From Nepenthes gracilis (lineage: Eukaryota; Streptophyta; Magnoliopsida; Caryophyllales; Nepenthaceae), in the NCBI GenBank assembly GCA_033239525.1, contig BSYO01000004.1:4751701-4815700 (forward strand): a DNA stretch of 64,000 bases, written 5' to 3'. The notes beneath the pieces are model-generated. The model was given only the letters and a program-made list of their open reading frames with translations. It was not told where the DNA came from and made no database searches. Of this stretch, positions 24,735 to 36,217 are shown in pieces (positions within the stretch are counted from its first letter, which is position 1; each line of letters opens with the position of its first letter). The translations under genes and the position numbers were made by a program.

Positions 24735-26984
24735 TTTATTATTATTTAAGGGGGGCGTTTGGGCTGGAGAAACGGAAGAAGGAAAAGAAGAAAAAGAGGA
24801 AAAGAAAAGAGGAAAAGGAAGGAAGAAAAAAAAACAGAGAGAGAGAGGGTTGCAGGGCCAAAATCAGTAGCTGCGCACGGTGGAAGAGGAGGCGGCGATG
24901 GCGACGCCAGCGTCGAGAACGTCAAATCGGCGCGGTAAATTTGGTGGGTGGTGGCGTGAGTGATTCGGTGAAGGTATCGACGACGAGGGAAATCGAGAGG
25001 GTCATCGTCGGCGTTCGCGGCGAGGGGACGAAGGGGAAGGAGATACGTGCGGTGTGGAAGGAGCTCGGTGGGAGGAGTGTGGCCAGGCGTCACTGGTTCT
25101 TTGTCGCGGTCGGTGGTCGGCAGTCTTTGCGATGGTGGCAGTGTCATTGGGGCGTCTTTGAGTCTTTATCTTTGCGCAGGAAGGAGGAGAAACCCAGTCA
25201 GAAGTATGCAGCGAGAAGGAGAAAGCGGGTCGGTCGGGTGGAGGCGGTGGAGAGAGGGCCTTGATAGAGAGAAGAAAGGCTCGATTGGAGCACTTCGGGA
25301 CATCATTTCTTCCGGATCGCAAAGTATGAGGTCAGGCAAGTATCTGTAAACCCTCTCTTTGGTACAATTTAATATCTGGTATATTTTGGATTTTGTTTGG
25401 AATTTTTACTAGCATGCATGAATTTTGGTACACCCGTTTATTTATTCCGGACATGCGTGTAGTTCGTTGGATGTTTTGGGGATTGTTGGGTAGGTTTTTT
25501 TACGATTTTGGAGAATTTGATATTTTTCTGAAAGTTCGAATAATTTATTGGACATTATATATTTTTAAATTAATATATTTGTATAAAAAATTGAATGAGC
25601 ATGAAACTTTGCATTGGCCGTGCAGTCACATGCACGTGCCGGGTTGTGGTCACTACATTTGGATTTGGAAATTGGACTCTCTGGCCAGCTCCCGACGGGA
25701 GATTATTTTATTATTTGGAAATCCCTTTCCATGGCGAGAAAGGCTCAGGTAACCCTTCCCATTTAGATGATTTGACTTGACTTAGAATATATTCGGACGT
25801 CTAATATATCGACAAACTTGAGGAATGCACCCAAAGTCGCGGGTGGCAAAACATAGTGGCAACCTTATCTATGGGTATACGATCATGGATTTTGGCCTAA
25901 GGTTCTAGGGATTATGTGTAACCCTTCCTCAAGTTAGTCTTTAAATAATGAGAAACCCAAATTTGGTGCATAATTTGTATTTTGCATTAATTGGTATTGG
26001 ACTTTGATTTGGAGATGGATTTTGGACTTGGATTTGAGATTCGCCGATTTTGCCTATAATTGGGCTACGATATGTCTCGTCATAAATGATTTTGATTATA
26101 TGTTTTGATCCGAACCTTTGGAATATCTATTGCGGTCTTTCTTGGTTTTACTGCACGCTATTGGATCATCCGCTGCTCAGTTCCGCCCCGAGATCTGGTG
26201 ATCGGGCATTGGATTTGGACTTGGACTCGGACTCGGATTTGGACTTGGATCGACATCAGTTTTGGAATTGGTTCGGATCACTCCTGTTTTGGTTATATAT
26301 ATATTTATATATATATATATACGTCCCGACGAGGACTATTTTGGAAATTTGGACATTTGATTTGAGTACGAGACTACCATTGGATTTTGAAATTTGGATC
26401 TTGGATTTTGGTTGGAATTGTCTTATCGGCGATTTTGATTTATTTTGAAATTTGATTGGATTTTCATCCATTGACCTCTCATCTGATTTATTGGACTCCT
26501 TTTGACTAAATATGATACTTGCTGGGCATTAGGCTCATTTTTCTGTTTTGTCCCTTCAGAGTAGAAGGTTTGGATGCAGTACAGGAGTAAAGACGTGATC
26601 GGTCAGATATTCGTCCGATTTGGTGAGTTCAGTTTTATTATGGTTCATATTGGATATTTGATATATTTGGATTATGGAATTTGTCAGATATGAGCTTATT
26701 GCTATATTTCGAGAATAGTTGAATAATATGTTATGTTTAATTATGATTTTTGGGTCGGATTATTACCTCCCTTACGATGATTGTAGAGTAGGTCACATTT
26801 ATATTGTTCGGACAGTAGTTCGATGAGGTCCTGTGAGGATTTTAATTTTGTTGATTGTATATTTTGGTTTGTCACACCCGAATTTTGGGACTTAGTATTA
26901 TTTATTTAAAATTATTTGGGATTTTAGATTTTAGAAATTATAGTTAATTATTTAAATTGACCTGCTTGGTTCGGGTTCGTGACA
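24334..26984 (+). mobile_element. Solo LTR (2,651 bp) with GATAT target-site duplication
   Basis: Starts TGTAATATCCCGGA and ends 'GGTTCGGGTTCGTGACA'. GATAT is present on both sides (24,329-24,333 and 26,985-26,989). It shares starts, ends and internal blocks with the LTRs at 34,572, 41,429 and 49,381, such as 'gcaaaacatagtgg', 'tcaagttagtc', 'cccttacgat' and 'aggtcctgtgagg'. It contains (AT)n at 24,531-24,553, a long (TAA)n tract, and a purine-rich run at 24,770-24,850. The intact 5-bp duplication and inner position show it inserted after the virus had integrated. Frames inside it are chance. Confidence 0.93.
24655..24734. repeat. (TAA)n microsatellite inside the solo LTR
   Basis: About 26 near-perfect AAT/TAA units, the longest simple repeat in the window. 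Confidence 0.95.
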
Positions 26985-27190
26985 GATATCGTCTGTTCAT
27001 GATCTTTAATAGCTAAAGCGGTTTTAAAATCAAAAATTCTTATTATGTAAATCTCTTCTACTTGTTGTATAGGTATCGTCCATTTAGTATAATCCTTACT
27101 GCTATGTATAATTAATGACTCTCTAGAAGTTGTTATCATACTTGAAGATGAACTATTTCCCCTGATCATTCTTCTTAGTCGAGTTGCCAT

Positions 27191-27508
27191 AATTTAATTT
27201 CTTTATAACTCTTACACAATTTTTACAACACAATCCTACAGACACAATTTATCAAACATCTTGCAGAGTCAGTTGACGGGACCACCCCTGGGACCACCCA
27301 ATTTCACTATTGATTATCACGGGCTAACCAATGGTTAAACAAGCTGACCAACGTTGTTCCGATTCGATACAAGTGTACGCGAATTTATCATGTATGCAAA
27401 AATATGCAGATAGATTATGTAAAAGCAATGCCGAAATTAAACAAGAACAATCCCGAAGAGAACAATGTCACATATTCCCTCCCCAAACACAAGAAACGAG
27501 GCACTTGT
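27191..27508 (-). other. Pararetrovirus-like leader, middle copy
   Basis: Non-coding stretch between the primer-binding site and the movement-protein ATG, read on the minus strand. A nearly identical leader occurs at 33,168-33,466, including 'ggaccaccc' and 'acggttaaacaagctgacca' on the plus strand. Confidence 0.6.
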
Positions 27509-27519
27509 CTCTGATATCA
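27509..27519 (-). other. Primer-binding site for initiator tRNA-Met (one mismatch)
   Basis: On the minus strand this reads TGATATCAGAG, one base from the plant initiator tRNA-Met complement TGGTATCAGAG. It immediately precedes the viral leader. The right-hand copy at 33,467-33,477 has the perfect form. Confidence 0.7.
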
Positions 27520-27864
27520 ATTAGGACTACGCAGGATCTTTTCATTCAAAACTTCAAAATATGCATTAAAGTAAAGAGAGAATAACTCCTTTTATAGTCA
27601 TCAGAAGCCAACCACGAGAAGCAAAAAGAGTCTCATTCTCTTCTCACATCAACCATTATCAAACTTTTGTAAATACCTTGTACATATCCTAACTTTCCTG
27701 CTACCTTATTCTTGTATTTACCATCGTATGTTTGAAGTTTCCTTTTGAGTGTTGTGAGGCTTGTTGTGTGTAACCTCTGTCTACCATGTACTAAAGTCCT
27801 GTATGATTTTCATCTATTAAAGCTTTGAAGGTTTTTTGAATTACAGGTATAATCTCTTCTCTCT
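27520..27864. other. Rearranged viral non-coding fragments with minus-strand TATAAAAG
   Basis: 27,520-27,596 reads on the minus strand as TATAAAAG (27,589-27,596) and about 70 bases running to the primer site. From about 27,600 onward the sequence matches 21,925-22,080 in the plus sense ('cagaagccaaccacgagaag', 'accttgtacatatcct'). The two parts are thus joined in opposite orientation compared with 21,850-21,960, which shows an inversion breakpoint near 27,598. Confidence 0.55.
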
Positions 27865-28095
27865 TTAATTTAATTAAAAAGGTGTATGAACAAAATAATC
27901 ATCAATCTCAAATACTCCATACGATTGCTCAGCAAGTGGATAGAATTGAACATACCCTACAAACTAAAGTAGGAAATCCATATCAATTTCCACATAATAT
28001 AGCCCCTTTACCGAGTTCTCCTTTACCCACTATTATTGATGTTCAATTTCCACCAAAACGTACGGATATATTGCTAGAACAAATAACAAAACGTA
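27865..28095 (+). pseudogene. Short pararetrovirus-like coding fragment
   Basis: Matches 17,713-17,925 in the plus sense (the 'PYQFPH' and 'FPPKRTDILLE' text). It is cut at both ends: on the left it joins leader-type DNA, on the right it meets the inverted right arm at about 28,096 through a short 'acgta/cgt' overlap. Confidence 0.65.
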
Positions 28096-28097
28096 CG

Positions 28098-31015
28098 TCT
28101 TGATGGGGTCGAATCCTTTTGATTTTGCAAATGGAGTAACTGATAGAATTATCTTCAGAATTTCTATGATGCTTAAGTTTATTGAATCTGAATCAACAAG
28201 GATCAATTCATAAAATTGTTGTGTTTTTAACGGTTCGGTTGTTGGATATAAACGATTGGACTAAAACATACGATTCGTAACATTGAGCAATTCTTATAAA
28301 GATAATGGTTTATATAAGCATGTTATGGTAATATGTTGTTTGATAGGTTTCGTAAAATAATCAGATAGTTGAGAAGAAGAAGATGAAGAGGCTGATGTTT
28401 GATGTGGAGAAGTTGTGGGTATAATTTGTGGAGGTATCATGGCATAGTCACGAGCAATTTGTTTAGCTGGAGTGGAAGGAAGCTGTACTTGCTTACATTT
28501 GTCCTTTTTAGGAGGCATACTGGTCCTGTATGAAGGCTAAAACCTAATAAATCTTTGTTAAAACTTGCTTTAATGAATTTGTAAAATAAATTCGTCCAGA
28601 AAATAAATATTGATGGTGGATGAATGCATGCTTTAAATGCGTTTTGTTTTATGTAGAGCTTTTTGTGAAAATGTTGACATAAAAACAAAATTTGTATGCA
28701 GAAAACATGTATCTTATAAGCGTAGTATAAATATACATATGTGGTACCATATCGGATACTTTCCCAGTATGATAATAGCCTTTTCTATTTATGCCTAAAA
28801 TTTGATTAGACCATTCAAAAGTATCTTTTGCTTGATTTGAATATTGTTGATGTTTTTTGATAATATTTTGCCATATATGTTGATTTGGAAAATAATTACT
28901 ATTTTTTTTTTCGCTTATTAATTGCTAGGTTTGAATATCGTATTTTGATATATTTTTAGTTAATTTGAGTTTGAATTGAAATGTGATCAGTATTCTTTTT
29001 TCGATACCGAAAGTTCTTATACTTTATATGTTTATTTCTCTCTTGTATTAGTCGTAAGTTATTTGCTAATCTTCTTAGTAATTTTTTGTTCGAAATACTG
29101 GGTGAAGATATTGTTATATATTTACCAAGTAATTTGATATTATGTTGAAGGGTTTTTTGAATAATTTTAGAGGTTTCTGAGCATTTATATGCTTGTACAA
29201 AGGGATCAAATGTTAATTTGAATATAGATTTTTCAAATAATAATATTCGAAATTTCTTATAGTTAAGAGCGGATGACGTTAAACCAGAAGAGGTGAATCC
29301 AGACGTTACGTCAGAAGTCGTGAACTTTAAGCCAGAAAACGTAAAGTCAGAATCAAAATTAGAATTATAGTGAAAGTCAGAGTCAGAGTCTGACCCTATA
29401 CCCCTTCTAAACACCTCGTGTTTAAATACGGTAGAACAAGGATTAAAAGGAGCAAGCCAAGATAAATTGCAAAGCAATCTTCGGAGCAATAGATTAGGAG
29501 TTTGGTAATATTCATTGATTAACGTAAACGTATTATATGAGGTAATTGATTGATTGTATAAAGACGGAGAATTGAAGGTAACTTGATATGTTTGATAAAT
29601 AGATGAATCATTTGGTTCATTGTTAAACATTAAAATAAAAGATAAATTTCTAGGAGGATTAGGAGTATTAGATAGAAGCGAAGTTTCTCCAATCGGTTGA
29701 GGTTGATAGTTAAAGATAGATAATTCTTTTGTTATACTAAAGGCAAAAGATTGATTTTGGATTCGCACTTCATTTGATGTTATTTGAATGTAGAAAATAG
29801 AAGGTTGTTTTAAGATTAATATATACGTATTTAGGACAGAAGACTTTTCGTAAGTTAACGTTTTTTCTTTAATATCATCGGTTGATAATTTTTTACTTAT
29901 AGGTCGTTGTCTTTTAGTACAGAAAGGTATTATTTCTAAATCACCGGTATCCGTTGCCGTAGAATTATACTTAGTGATAGATGTAGTAGGTGTAATAGTG
30001 ATTCCATTAGGAGTTAGTGGAGATGGTAGGAATTTCACTATATTTTGCTGTGAAAGTGGAGAAAGTGGAGATTATATTGTTAGTGGAGATGGTAGGGATT
30101 TTTCTACATTTAGAGGAGAAAGTAGAGATTGTACTAAATTAGGTTTTGATAAAGACATTTGTTTAGTAGAATTTAAGAGAGAAGGTGGAGCTTCCATTAT
30201 ATTTTGTTTTTTCTTTCTCCTTTTCTTCTTCTTTCGTTTTTCTATGGTTTGAACCTTTTTATCTTTATAATTTTTCTTAACAAATTGAATTTTTAATAAT
30301 TTGTTATTTAATTTTTGAATAAATTGATTATTAGTTTGATTTTTAGAACTAGGTTTTCTAGTGAATATTTTTTATTGTTGATAATCTAATGTTTGAACTG
30401 TTTTAAGATATGATACTTTAGGCGTAGAAGTCGAAGGTAACTCATTTAAACGTTTTGTTATTTTTTCTAGCAATATATCCGTACGTTTTGGTGGAAATTA
30501 AACATCAGTAATAGTGGGTAAAGGAGAACTCGGTTAATGGGCTATACTATGTGGAAATTGATATGGATTTCCTACTTTTGTTTGTAGGGTATGTTCAATT
30601 CTATCCACTTGCTGAGCAACCGTATGGAATATTTGAGACTGATAATAATTTTGTTCATACACCTTTTTCATATCCTTTAATGTTGTATCACTTTCATTTT
30701 CTCTGTCAGCACCATTTTTAAATAGAGTTGCAGTAATAGTGGTATTATCAATATTTAATTTTAAACCTGTAAGAGGAGGATGGACAGATGTAACTTGTTG
30801 CCCATTGGTCGTATTCCAAGTGATAGTAGTTTTAGTATTAACATTAATATTTTTTGTATTTCGAGATGGTTGAATAGTATTCTGAATATACGGAATGAAC
30901 CATTCGAAAAATGGTAAATTTCTCCTTAATGACATCATCTGTTGTTTCAGTAAAATTCTAAATTCTTCAAGTTGTACTTTATTTAAAGTACCAATCCCTA
31001 ACACTTTTGTTTTTA
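28098..31015 (-). pseudogene. Pararetrovirus-like polyprotein region, right copy
   Basis: Frames 31,004-30,534, 30,038-28,956 (360 codons, the longest surviving piece), 28,688-28,437 and 28,518-28,294 are separated by stops such as the TAA at about 30,500. The content is the same as the left copy: helical N-part, Lys-rich block near 30,240, Ser-Pro repeats, Asp/Ser repeats, and basic C-terminal part of the 360-codon frame. It ends abruptly at 28,098 within the Trp-rich segment's upstream region. No enzymatic pol domain is present. Inactive. Confidence 0.55.
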
Positions 31016-31294
31016 TCTCTTCTCACGTCAACCCTTATCAAACTTTTTTAAATACCTTGTACATATCCTAACTTTCCTGCTACCTTATCCTTCTATTACC
31101 ATCATGTGTTTGTAGTTTCCTTTTGAGTGTTGTGAGGCTTGTTGTGTGTAACATCTATCTACCATGTACAAAAGTCCTACATGATTTTCATCTATTAAAG
31201 CTTTGAAGGTTGTGTAACTGCCCGGTATAATCTCTTCTCTCTTTGATTTAATGTATATTTTGAAGTTTTGAATGAAAAGATCTGCGTAGTCCTT
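31016..31294 (-). other. Viral non-coding flank, right arm
   Basis: Counterpart of 17,081-17,360, with the same deletion junction to coding DNA and the same fusion to the LTR. Confidence 0.65.
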
Positions 31295-31624
31295 GTTAAT
31301 TAAAATGTAATTAAAAGATGAAATTTAAAGAAGAATAAGGGGATGGTAAAAGGGAAGGGGGCTAGGCGGCATAGAGAAAAGAAAGAGAATGAAAAGTCGA
31401 AATCGAGAGAGTCTAACCTCAAGTGGATTAGTAACTCAACTTAACTATTTTATTCATCATCATATTCTGATTACTAACATGTAGGACTATTTATAGGCCA
31501 ATGCCCTTCCCTAGCTAATATAACCATAATTACCTCTAATGATTATTACCTCACTTTTTCATATACAATTGTTTATTGGAGCTCACCATCGTCTTTCATT
31601 CAATGATAGTATGATTACATAACA
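31295..31624 (-). mobile_element. Truncated LTR, right arm
   Basis: Minus-strand counterpart of 16,748-17,080. Its TG start is at 31,624 and truncation is at the same base relative to the viral fusion. Confidence 0.7.
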
Positions 31625-33167
31625 TACTCCCCACACAACAACCCTTGTCCTCAAGGATGGGTTAAAAATGGTTCCCTATGATTTTTTGTTCTAAGTAGTA
31701 CAACAATGAAGGTTAGATGCAACTAATACTAGTCTATATGATTAGACTACTATACTAACACGATGTGGTAGGTTCCTTCTCAAATATGATTGTGAGCTAC
31801 AAGTAAATATGTTCGGCCCTTGATTGTAACAATGGCTTGTATCATATTCGTTGATGAAAACACAACCATTTAGCTTGCAATGTTGGAGGAAGTGGAAGTT
31901 GAATTGATATTTCCTCCTGTGTTCCAAAAGGCTGCCAACAGTGGAGTCATGTTTGTGAAGCTGTTTGTCGTAGGTCTAGAATTTGATACAACTAGTTTTG
32001 TTGATATGATCTGTTTGACGAGTTGAATTCCTGTCTTGGTAAGCTGTTGGACTTGTTTTTGCTGTTTTATGCTAGTGTAAATCTTCCTGATTAAGATGAT
32101 GCTCCTGAGTGATCTGATATGTAGAATGTGGATATGGTTGGTTCTTTTGTTTAGCTGCAATGGGTTTTGTTGAGTGTACTTGTATTGTTTGAAAAGGGCC
32201 AACCGTTGGTGTAGTATCTAGCCTTGTTTGTTGAAGTGGAGGTACAGATCTGTGCAGTTGGGTAAAAGTGGATGCCATATCTGTCCTATTAGCAGGTATA
32301 CCTTGTTGACTCTGCTCCTTTGCATAATGAGCGGTCTGCTGTTTTGGGCTGTTGGTAGTCTTGTTTGGAGTGTGTGCCTGGTGAAGTAATGATTGAAAAT
32401 GATGGGCTACCTAACTGGAAGTTCTAGCATGCAATGTGTCAAGTATTCTAAAAGATGATGGTGATATTGTTGCTTTGGTGATTGAATCTACAGCATATTC
32501 CTTGCGCTTCTAGCTTCAGATTGTGTTCTAAACCCGATGATAATTGGTGATTATCTTGTGAGCATACATGGAGGTAGGAGATACTGCCATGAGGTCTCTT
32601 TCATATGCTAATCATTCCACCCTTGTCGCTCATGGTGATCCCAAAAGGCTAAGAGTGTAGTTGGTGTGTCATGATCCGGATGCATAATAGTCATAAAGTA
32701 AATATAGAGCCTGACTAGTGGATTTAAGACTATCTTGGTTGAGCAATGCTCAAATTCCTAATGTTCGAACTTGTCATTGATGTTGTTGTTGCCAAATTGA
32801 TCAAACATATTGTACAGAACTACTTGAGCTGTATATAAAGCATTGTAAGTGAAATGAGCAACAAAAATACATTTGGTTTCCATTCTCAGACTACTGGAAT
32901 GGAGTGACTGATAATGAATATAGATGGCTTACCAAGGAGGTGCTTATGTCAGAAGCAATTAAGCATAGTGTGTATGCTTGGTTGCATGAGAGACTTCTAA
33001 GACAAGGAGGATCAATTGCAGAATGTCAAAGAATTAGCATTGAAATGCAGGAGGTGCTGACTAATGCAAAAGAATACAGAAGTAGAATGAATGCAGGGTG
33101 AGAAGGTTGTGTGCATATCTGGAATTCAGTATGCAATAGGATTAGCCACTGTTGTATTTTGGAGGAT
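31625..33167 (-). mobile_element. Interior of the non-autonomous retrotransposon, right arm
   Basis: Minus-strand counterpart of 15,126-16,747. It lacks the 5' part of the element (13.1-15.1 kb in the left copy). At 33,168 it switches to viral leader. Confidence 0.7.
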
Positions 33168-33507
33168 TAGCCACAATTTTTTCAACACAATCCTACAGAC
33201 ACAATTATTCACACACTCTTACAGAGTCAGTTGACGGACCACCTCCGGGACCACCCAATTTCACTATTGATTATCACGGACTGACCAACGGTTAAACAAG
33301 CTGACCAACGTTGTTCCGATTTGATGCAAGTGTACGCGAATTTATCGTGTAATAAAAAATATGCAGATAGATTATGCAAAAGCAATGCTGAAATCAAACA
33401 TGAACAATCCCGAAGAGAATAGTGTCACTTATTCCCTTCCGAGACACAAGAAAACGAGGCACTTGTCTCTGATACCAATTAGGACTACGCAGGATCTTTT
33501 CATTCAA
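33168..33507 (-). other. Pararetrovirus-like leader with intact tRNA-Met primer-binding site
   Basis: Nearly identical to 27,225-27,545. The minus strand has TGGTATCAGAG at 33,477-33,467. On the right the viral text 'ttttcattcaaa' passes directly into an LTR fragment. No movement-protein start follows because the leader is cut at 33,168. Confidence 0.65.
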
Positions 33508-33700
33508 AGATGATGATGAATAAAAATAGTTAAGTTGAGTTACTAATCCACTTGAGGTTAGACTCTCTCTTGATTCCGTCTTTTCATTCTCTTTCTTTCT
33601 CTATGCTGCCTAGCCCCCCTTCCCTTTTACCATCCCCTTATTCTTCTTTAAATTTCATCTTTTAAATTACATTTTAGTTCATTTAAATAATTATGTAACA
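33508..33700 (+). mobile_element. 3' half of the retrotransposon LTR with complete terminus
   Basis: Begins within the LTR ('gatgatgatgaata') and runs to '...aattatgtaaca' at 33,700. It supplies the end that is missing from the truncated LTRs at 17,080 and 31,295. This fragment closes the composite on the right. Confidence 0.7.
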
Positions 33701-34566
33701 TAGAAGAATAAGTCAAATATCAAGGAATAAGTGTCCTTCAAATATTAAGGGCTACATCAGCATCTGATCGTGGGCATAAACCATAGGTCACCAACAGACC
33801 AATAGGATGATTCAGGGCCGGCACACTTGACATTACGAAAAAGGCGTCTGATATATCTAACAGGAAGGTTGACAAAACAAGCATTGATCGGACATTATAG
33901 TGCACCAATTGAAAATTTCGCAGAAGGTACATCTACCATTCTAACCCAAGATATGCAAACTATCATCCATCAACTCCATCTCAACGATATTTTTGGCCTC
34001 TAGCCTACAAATACTCTACCAAACCTCATTTTTGAGGATCCAATCCTCGATTGAGAGTAAAAAAAAAGCTCTCTCTCTATCTTACTCTCTTTGTCTCTCG
34101 TTCGCTTGCTCACTCACATACTCTTGAATTCCAACTCTAAGGATCTTAGGTATTCTATCATAGGCTTTCTAATAATATAGCTATTCTAACATCTTGGGTC
34201 TTTAACAATTCGGTCTTCTGATTTTTTAGCTCGGATCTTAGGTGTGATGCTTCCATTCAGGATCAAATCTTACTATTTTTGCTGATCAAATCACTAGCCA
34301 GAACATTGAATGCTAAATTAAGACTTCAAGTTTATTAGTTCGACCGCAAGTAGATCCTTAGTGTCAGGTTGTTTTTGAACATTGTCGTTGTTTTGAGTGG
34401 TGTCATCTCTTACTAGCTGAAGTCAAATAATTGTGACGACAGCTTTTTAGACGTGTAGAGTTGAAACTTGGGCAAAATAATCACCCTTAGACACTCTAGA
34501 GACTTTTGAATCTGTGGAAATTAATGTGTCCACATTGTCCGTGACATTTTTAGCGCTAATTTTACC
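33701..34566. other. Degenerate LTR-like sequence, no gene
   Basis: Contains 'ctcgattgagagtaaa', CT-rich runs and 'cttaggtgtgatgcttcc', features of a decayed gypsy LTR that recur at 39,960-40,200, 40,231-40,460 and 41,000-41,420. Terminal repeats could not be fixed. Confidence 0.4.
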
Positions 34567-34571
34567 TCAAA

Positions 34572-36217
34572 TGTAATGCTCGATATTTTTTTTATTAATG
34601 ATTGATGACATCATTGTTAATATGCATTGGGTTAATTTGGAAGAAATTAGAGGAAATTAATATGCATTAGATTAATTTCAAGAAAAATCAAATTGGAGGA
34701 AATTAGGTCCAATACCTAAAGGGCGACTATCTCCACGATTATTTGTTGGAGGCAGCAACTGTGCACCTGAGGGACGCCTATAGGGTACTCATGTATGAAT
34801 TGGACAAAATATTTGGCACCGAGATGCCCTTGTTGCAACGCTCATATGTGGTTGATGTAGTGCATTGGCGCCCGAGGTGCACCAGATGTGGCGTTCGTGC
34901 ATACCTGATGTGCACTTGTTTGGCTCTCGTGCATCGTTTAAGCATATAAGGCCTTTTGCGCCGATTTTCGGTCATTTTTGCAGGAAAAAGATAGAGAGAA
35001 GGAGAAGGAATAGGAGTTTGAAATTTTTTCAAGTAAGATCTAATAAATTTGAGGTTAAAGACAAGTATATATAAGCCAATTCTATAGTTGGTTATTTGAA
35101 TTTTTTGATTTTGCTTACGATTCTTATTTTACAGTACACTCATGACACCATTTACTCATATTTTTTAAATATTATTACATGCATGTGTATTTCACCAAAT
35201 GTTTTGAAATTTTGTTAGGTTTTTTTGAAGATTTGAATATTTTATCTATTTTTCACCGAACAAGTGAATATTTTAAAGAATTATATTTGTATATCAAAGT
35301 ATTGTTAAGAAAAGTCATAAAATATTGAGCATTTGACCTTGTATATACCGATCCATGCAAGCGTTTGGTAAGGATTCTATTTTGTTGTCGGATATGAGTT
35401 TGCACTTTTTCCACTAGGTGAAAAAGTATAATATATTTGTTATAGAGTCTTCTCTTTGTTTTTTTTAGAACTATTGTAAAAAATTAACGATATATATTCA
35501 AATATATCATAATATATTAAGTATATTTAAAGAATGCATATATCATCTACACATGAAAAAAGAAAGTAGTATTTGACTATATTTATAAGGAATAATATAT
35601 AAACTGCCCATTTACGAGTCATGAATAATAGTGTTTCAACCTAAGGTTATTGAAAATATATGTAACACATTCTCAAAATTGGCTTTTTGATTAGTTGGTG
35701 TGTAAGTCAATAGTTCTAAATTCGTCGATTTGACCTACAACGTATTTTATATTTTAAGATGTTTTGACTTTATGATATTTCCGGGCTTTGATGTGATTTT
35801 TGAATTTGTATGATTTTGAATTTCTGAGTTTTACGGATACATTATACGATTTGGACTTCTAGTAATTTTGGATTATGTTATCTATAAAGTTTGAAATATT
35901 AAATTTCGCATGTGTTTTTATGGTTTTCCATCCTTCCATCTGTTTTATGGATATGTACATTTGCATATCGTATATATGTATTTGTTGAATTTTAGACTCA
36001 TTATTTGCGATATTTTCTAACTCTTCCAGATTAATTGGCCATAAATACTTGGATTGTGAAAGAAAAATTGGCAAAAATTTCTATTTATTTGTGTTTGTAT
36101 TTTGAAAAATGTTAGAACTTATGTATTGGATTACTATATAATTTGATATAGGTATGATATATCTGACCCGGTATTTGGATTATTAGAGTTTTATCTACTT
36201 GTGTTGAGATTGTGACG
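34572..36217 (+). mobile_element. Solo LTR in duplication copy 1 (TCAAA site, right duplication decayed)
   Basis: Starts TGTAATGCTCG after TCAAA (34,567-34,571) and ends '...attgtgacg' at 36,217. The five bases to the right (GTAGA) no longer match, but in copy 2 the right-hand TCAAA is intact. Internal blocks match the LTRs at 24,334 and 49,381. Length is 1,646 bp; copy 2 has an extra ~250 bp near 43,040-43,320. Confidence 0.8.

Larger units (their letters stand above)
23276..27190 (-). pseudogene. 30K-type movement protein of an endogenous pararetrovirus, split by a solo LTR
   Basis: The frame opens with an ATG at 27,190 and an N-terminal part (about 68 codons, 27,190-26,985). It is interrupted by a 2,651-bp solo LTR at 24,334-26,984 and resumes at 24,333 with the main domain (long frame 24,183-23,275). 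Features matching caulimovirid movement proteins (30K superfamily) are the core 'NGPIYCNCAPNFTVDL', the following hydrophobic strands, 'LILYRIYFKLL', and a downstream Cys-containing 'NQYCIEQITIYSMQYEEMYG'. These proteins normally bind nucleic acid and modify plasmodesmata for cell-to-cell spread. The LTR insertion and a stop between the two parts of the later region make it inactive. The two arms lack this gene altogether. Family assignment is from recognised motif wording, not from a search. Confidence 0.6.
28098..33167 (-). repeat. Right arm of the ~5 kb inverted repeat
   Basis: Reverse complement of 15,126-20,511. It contains, read on the minus strand, retrotransposon interior, truncated LTR, the LTR-virus fusion, and the movement-protein-deleted viral frame. 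It lacks the 256-bp duplication seen in the left arm. Confidence 0.92.

Noticed and set aside
24746..25349. Several 100-130 codon frames on both strands in a GC-rich patch
   Set aside because: They lie entirely within the solo LTR and have biased Arg/Pro/Ser composition without domains.
35859..36074. 71-codon minus frame and similar frames near 42.8 kb
   Set aside because: Located inside the duplicated solo LTR; not conserved between its copies.
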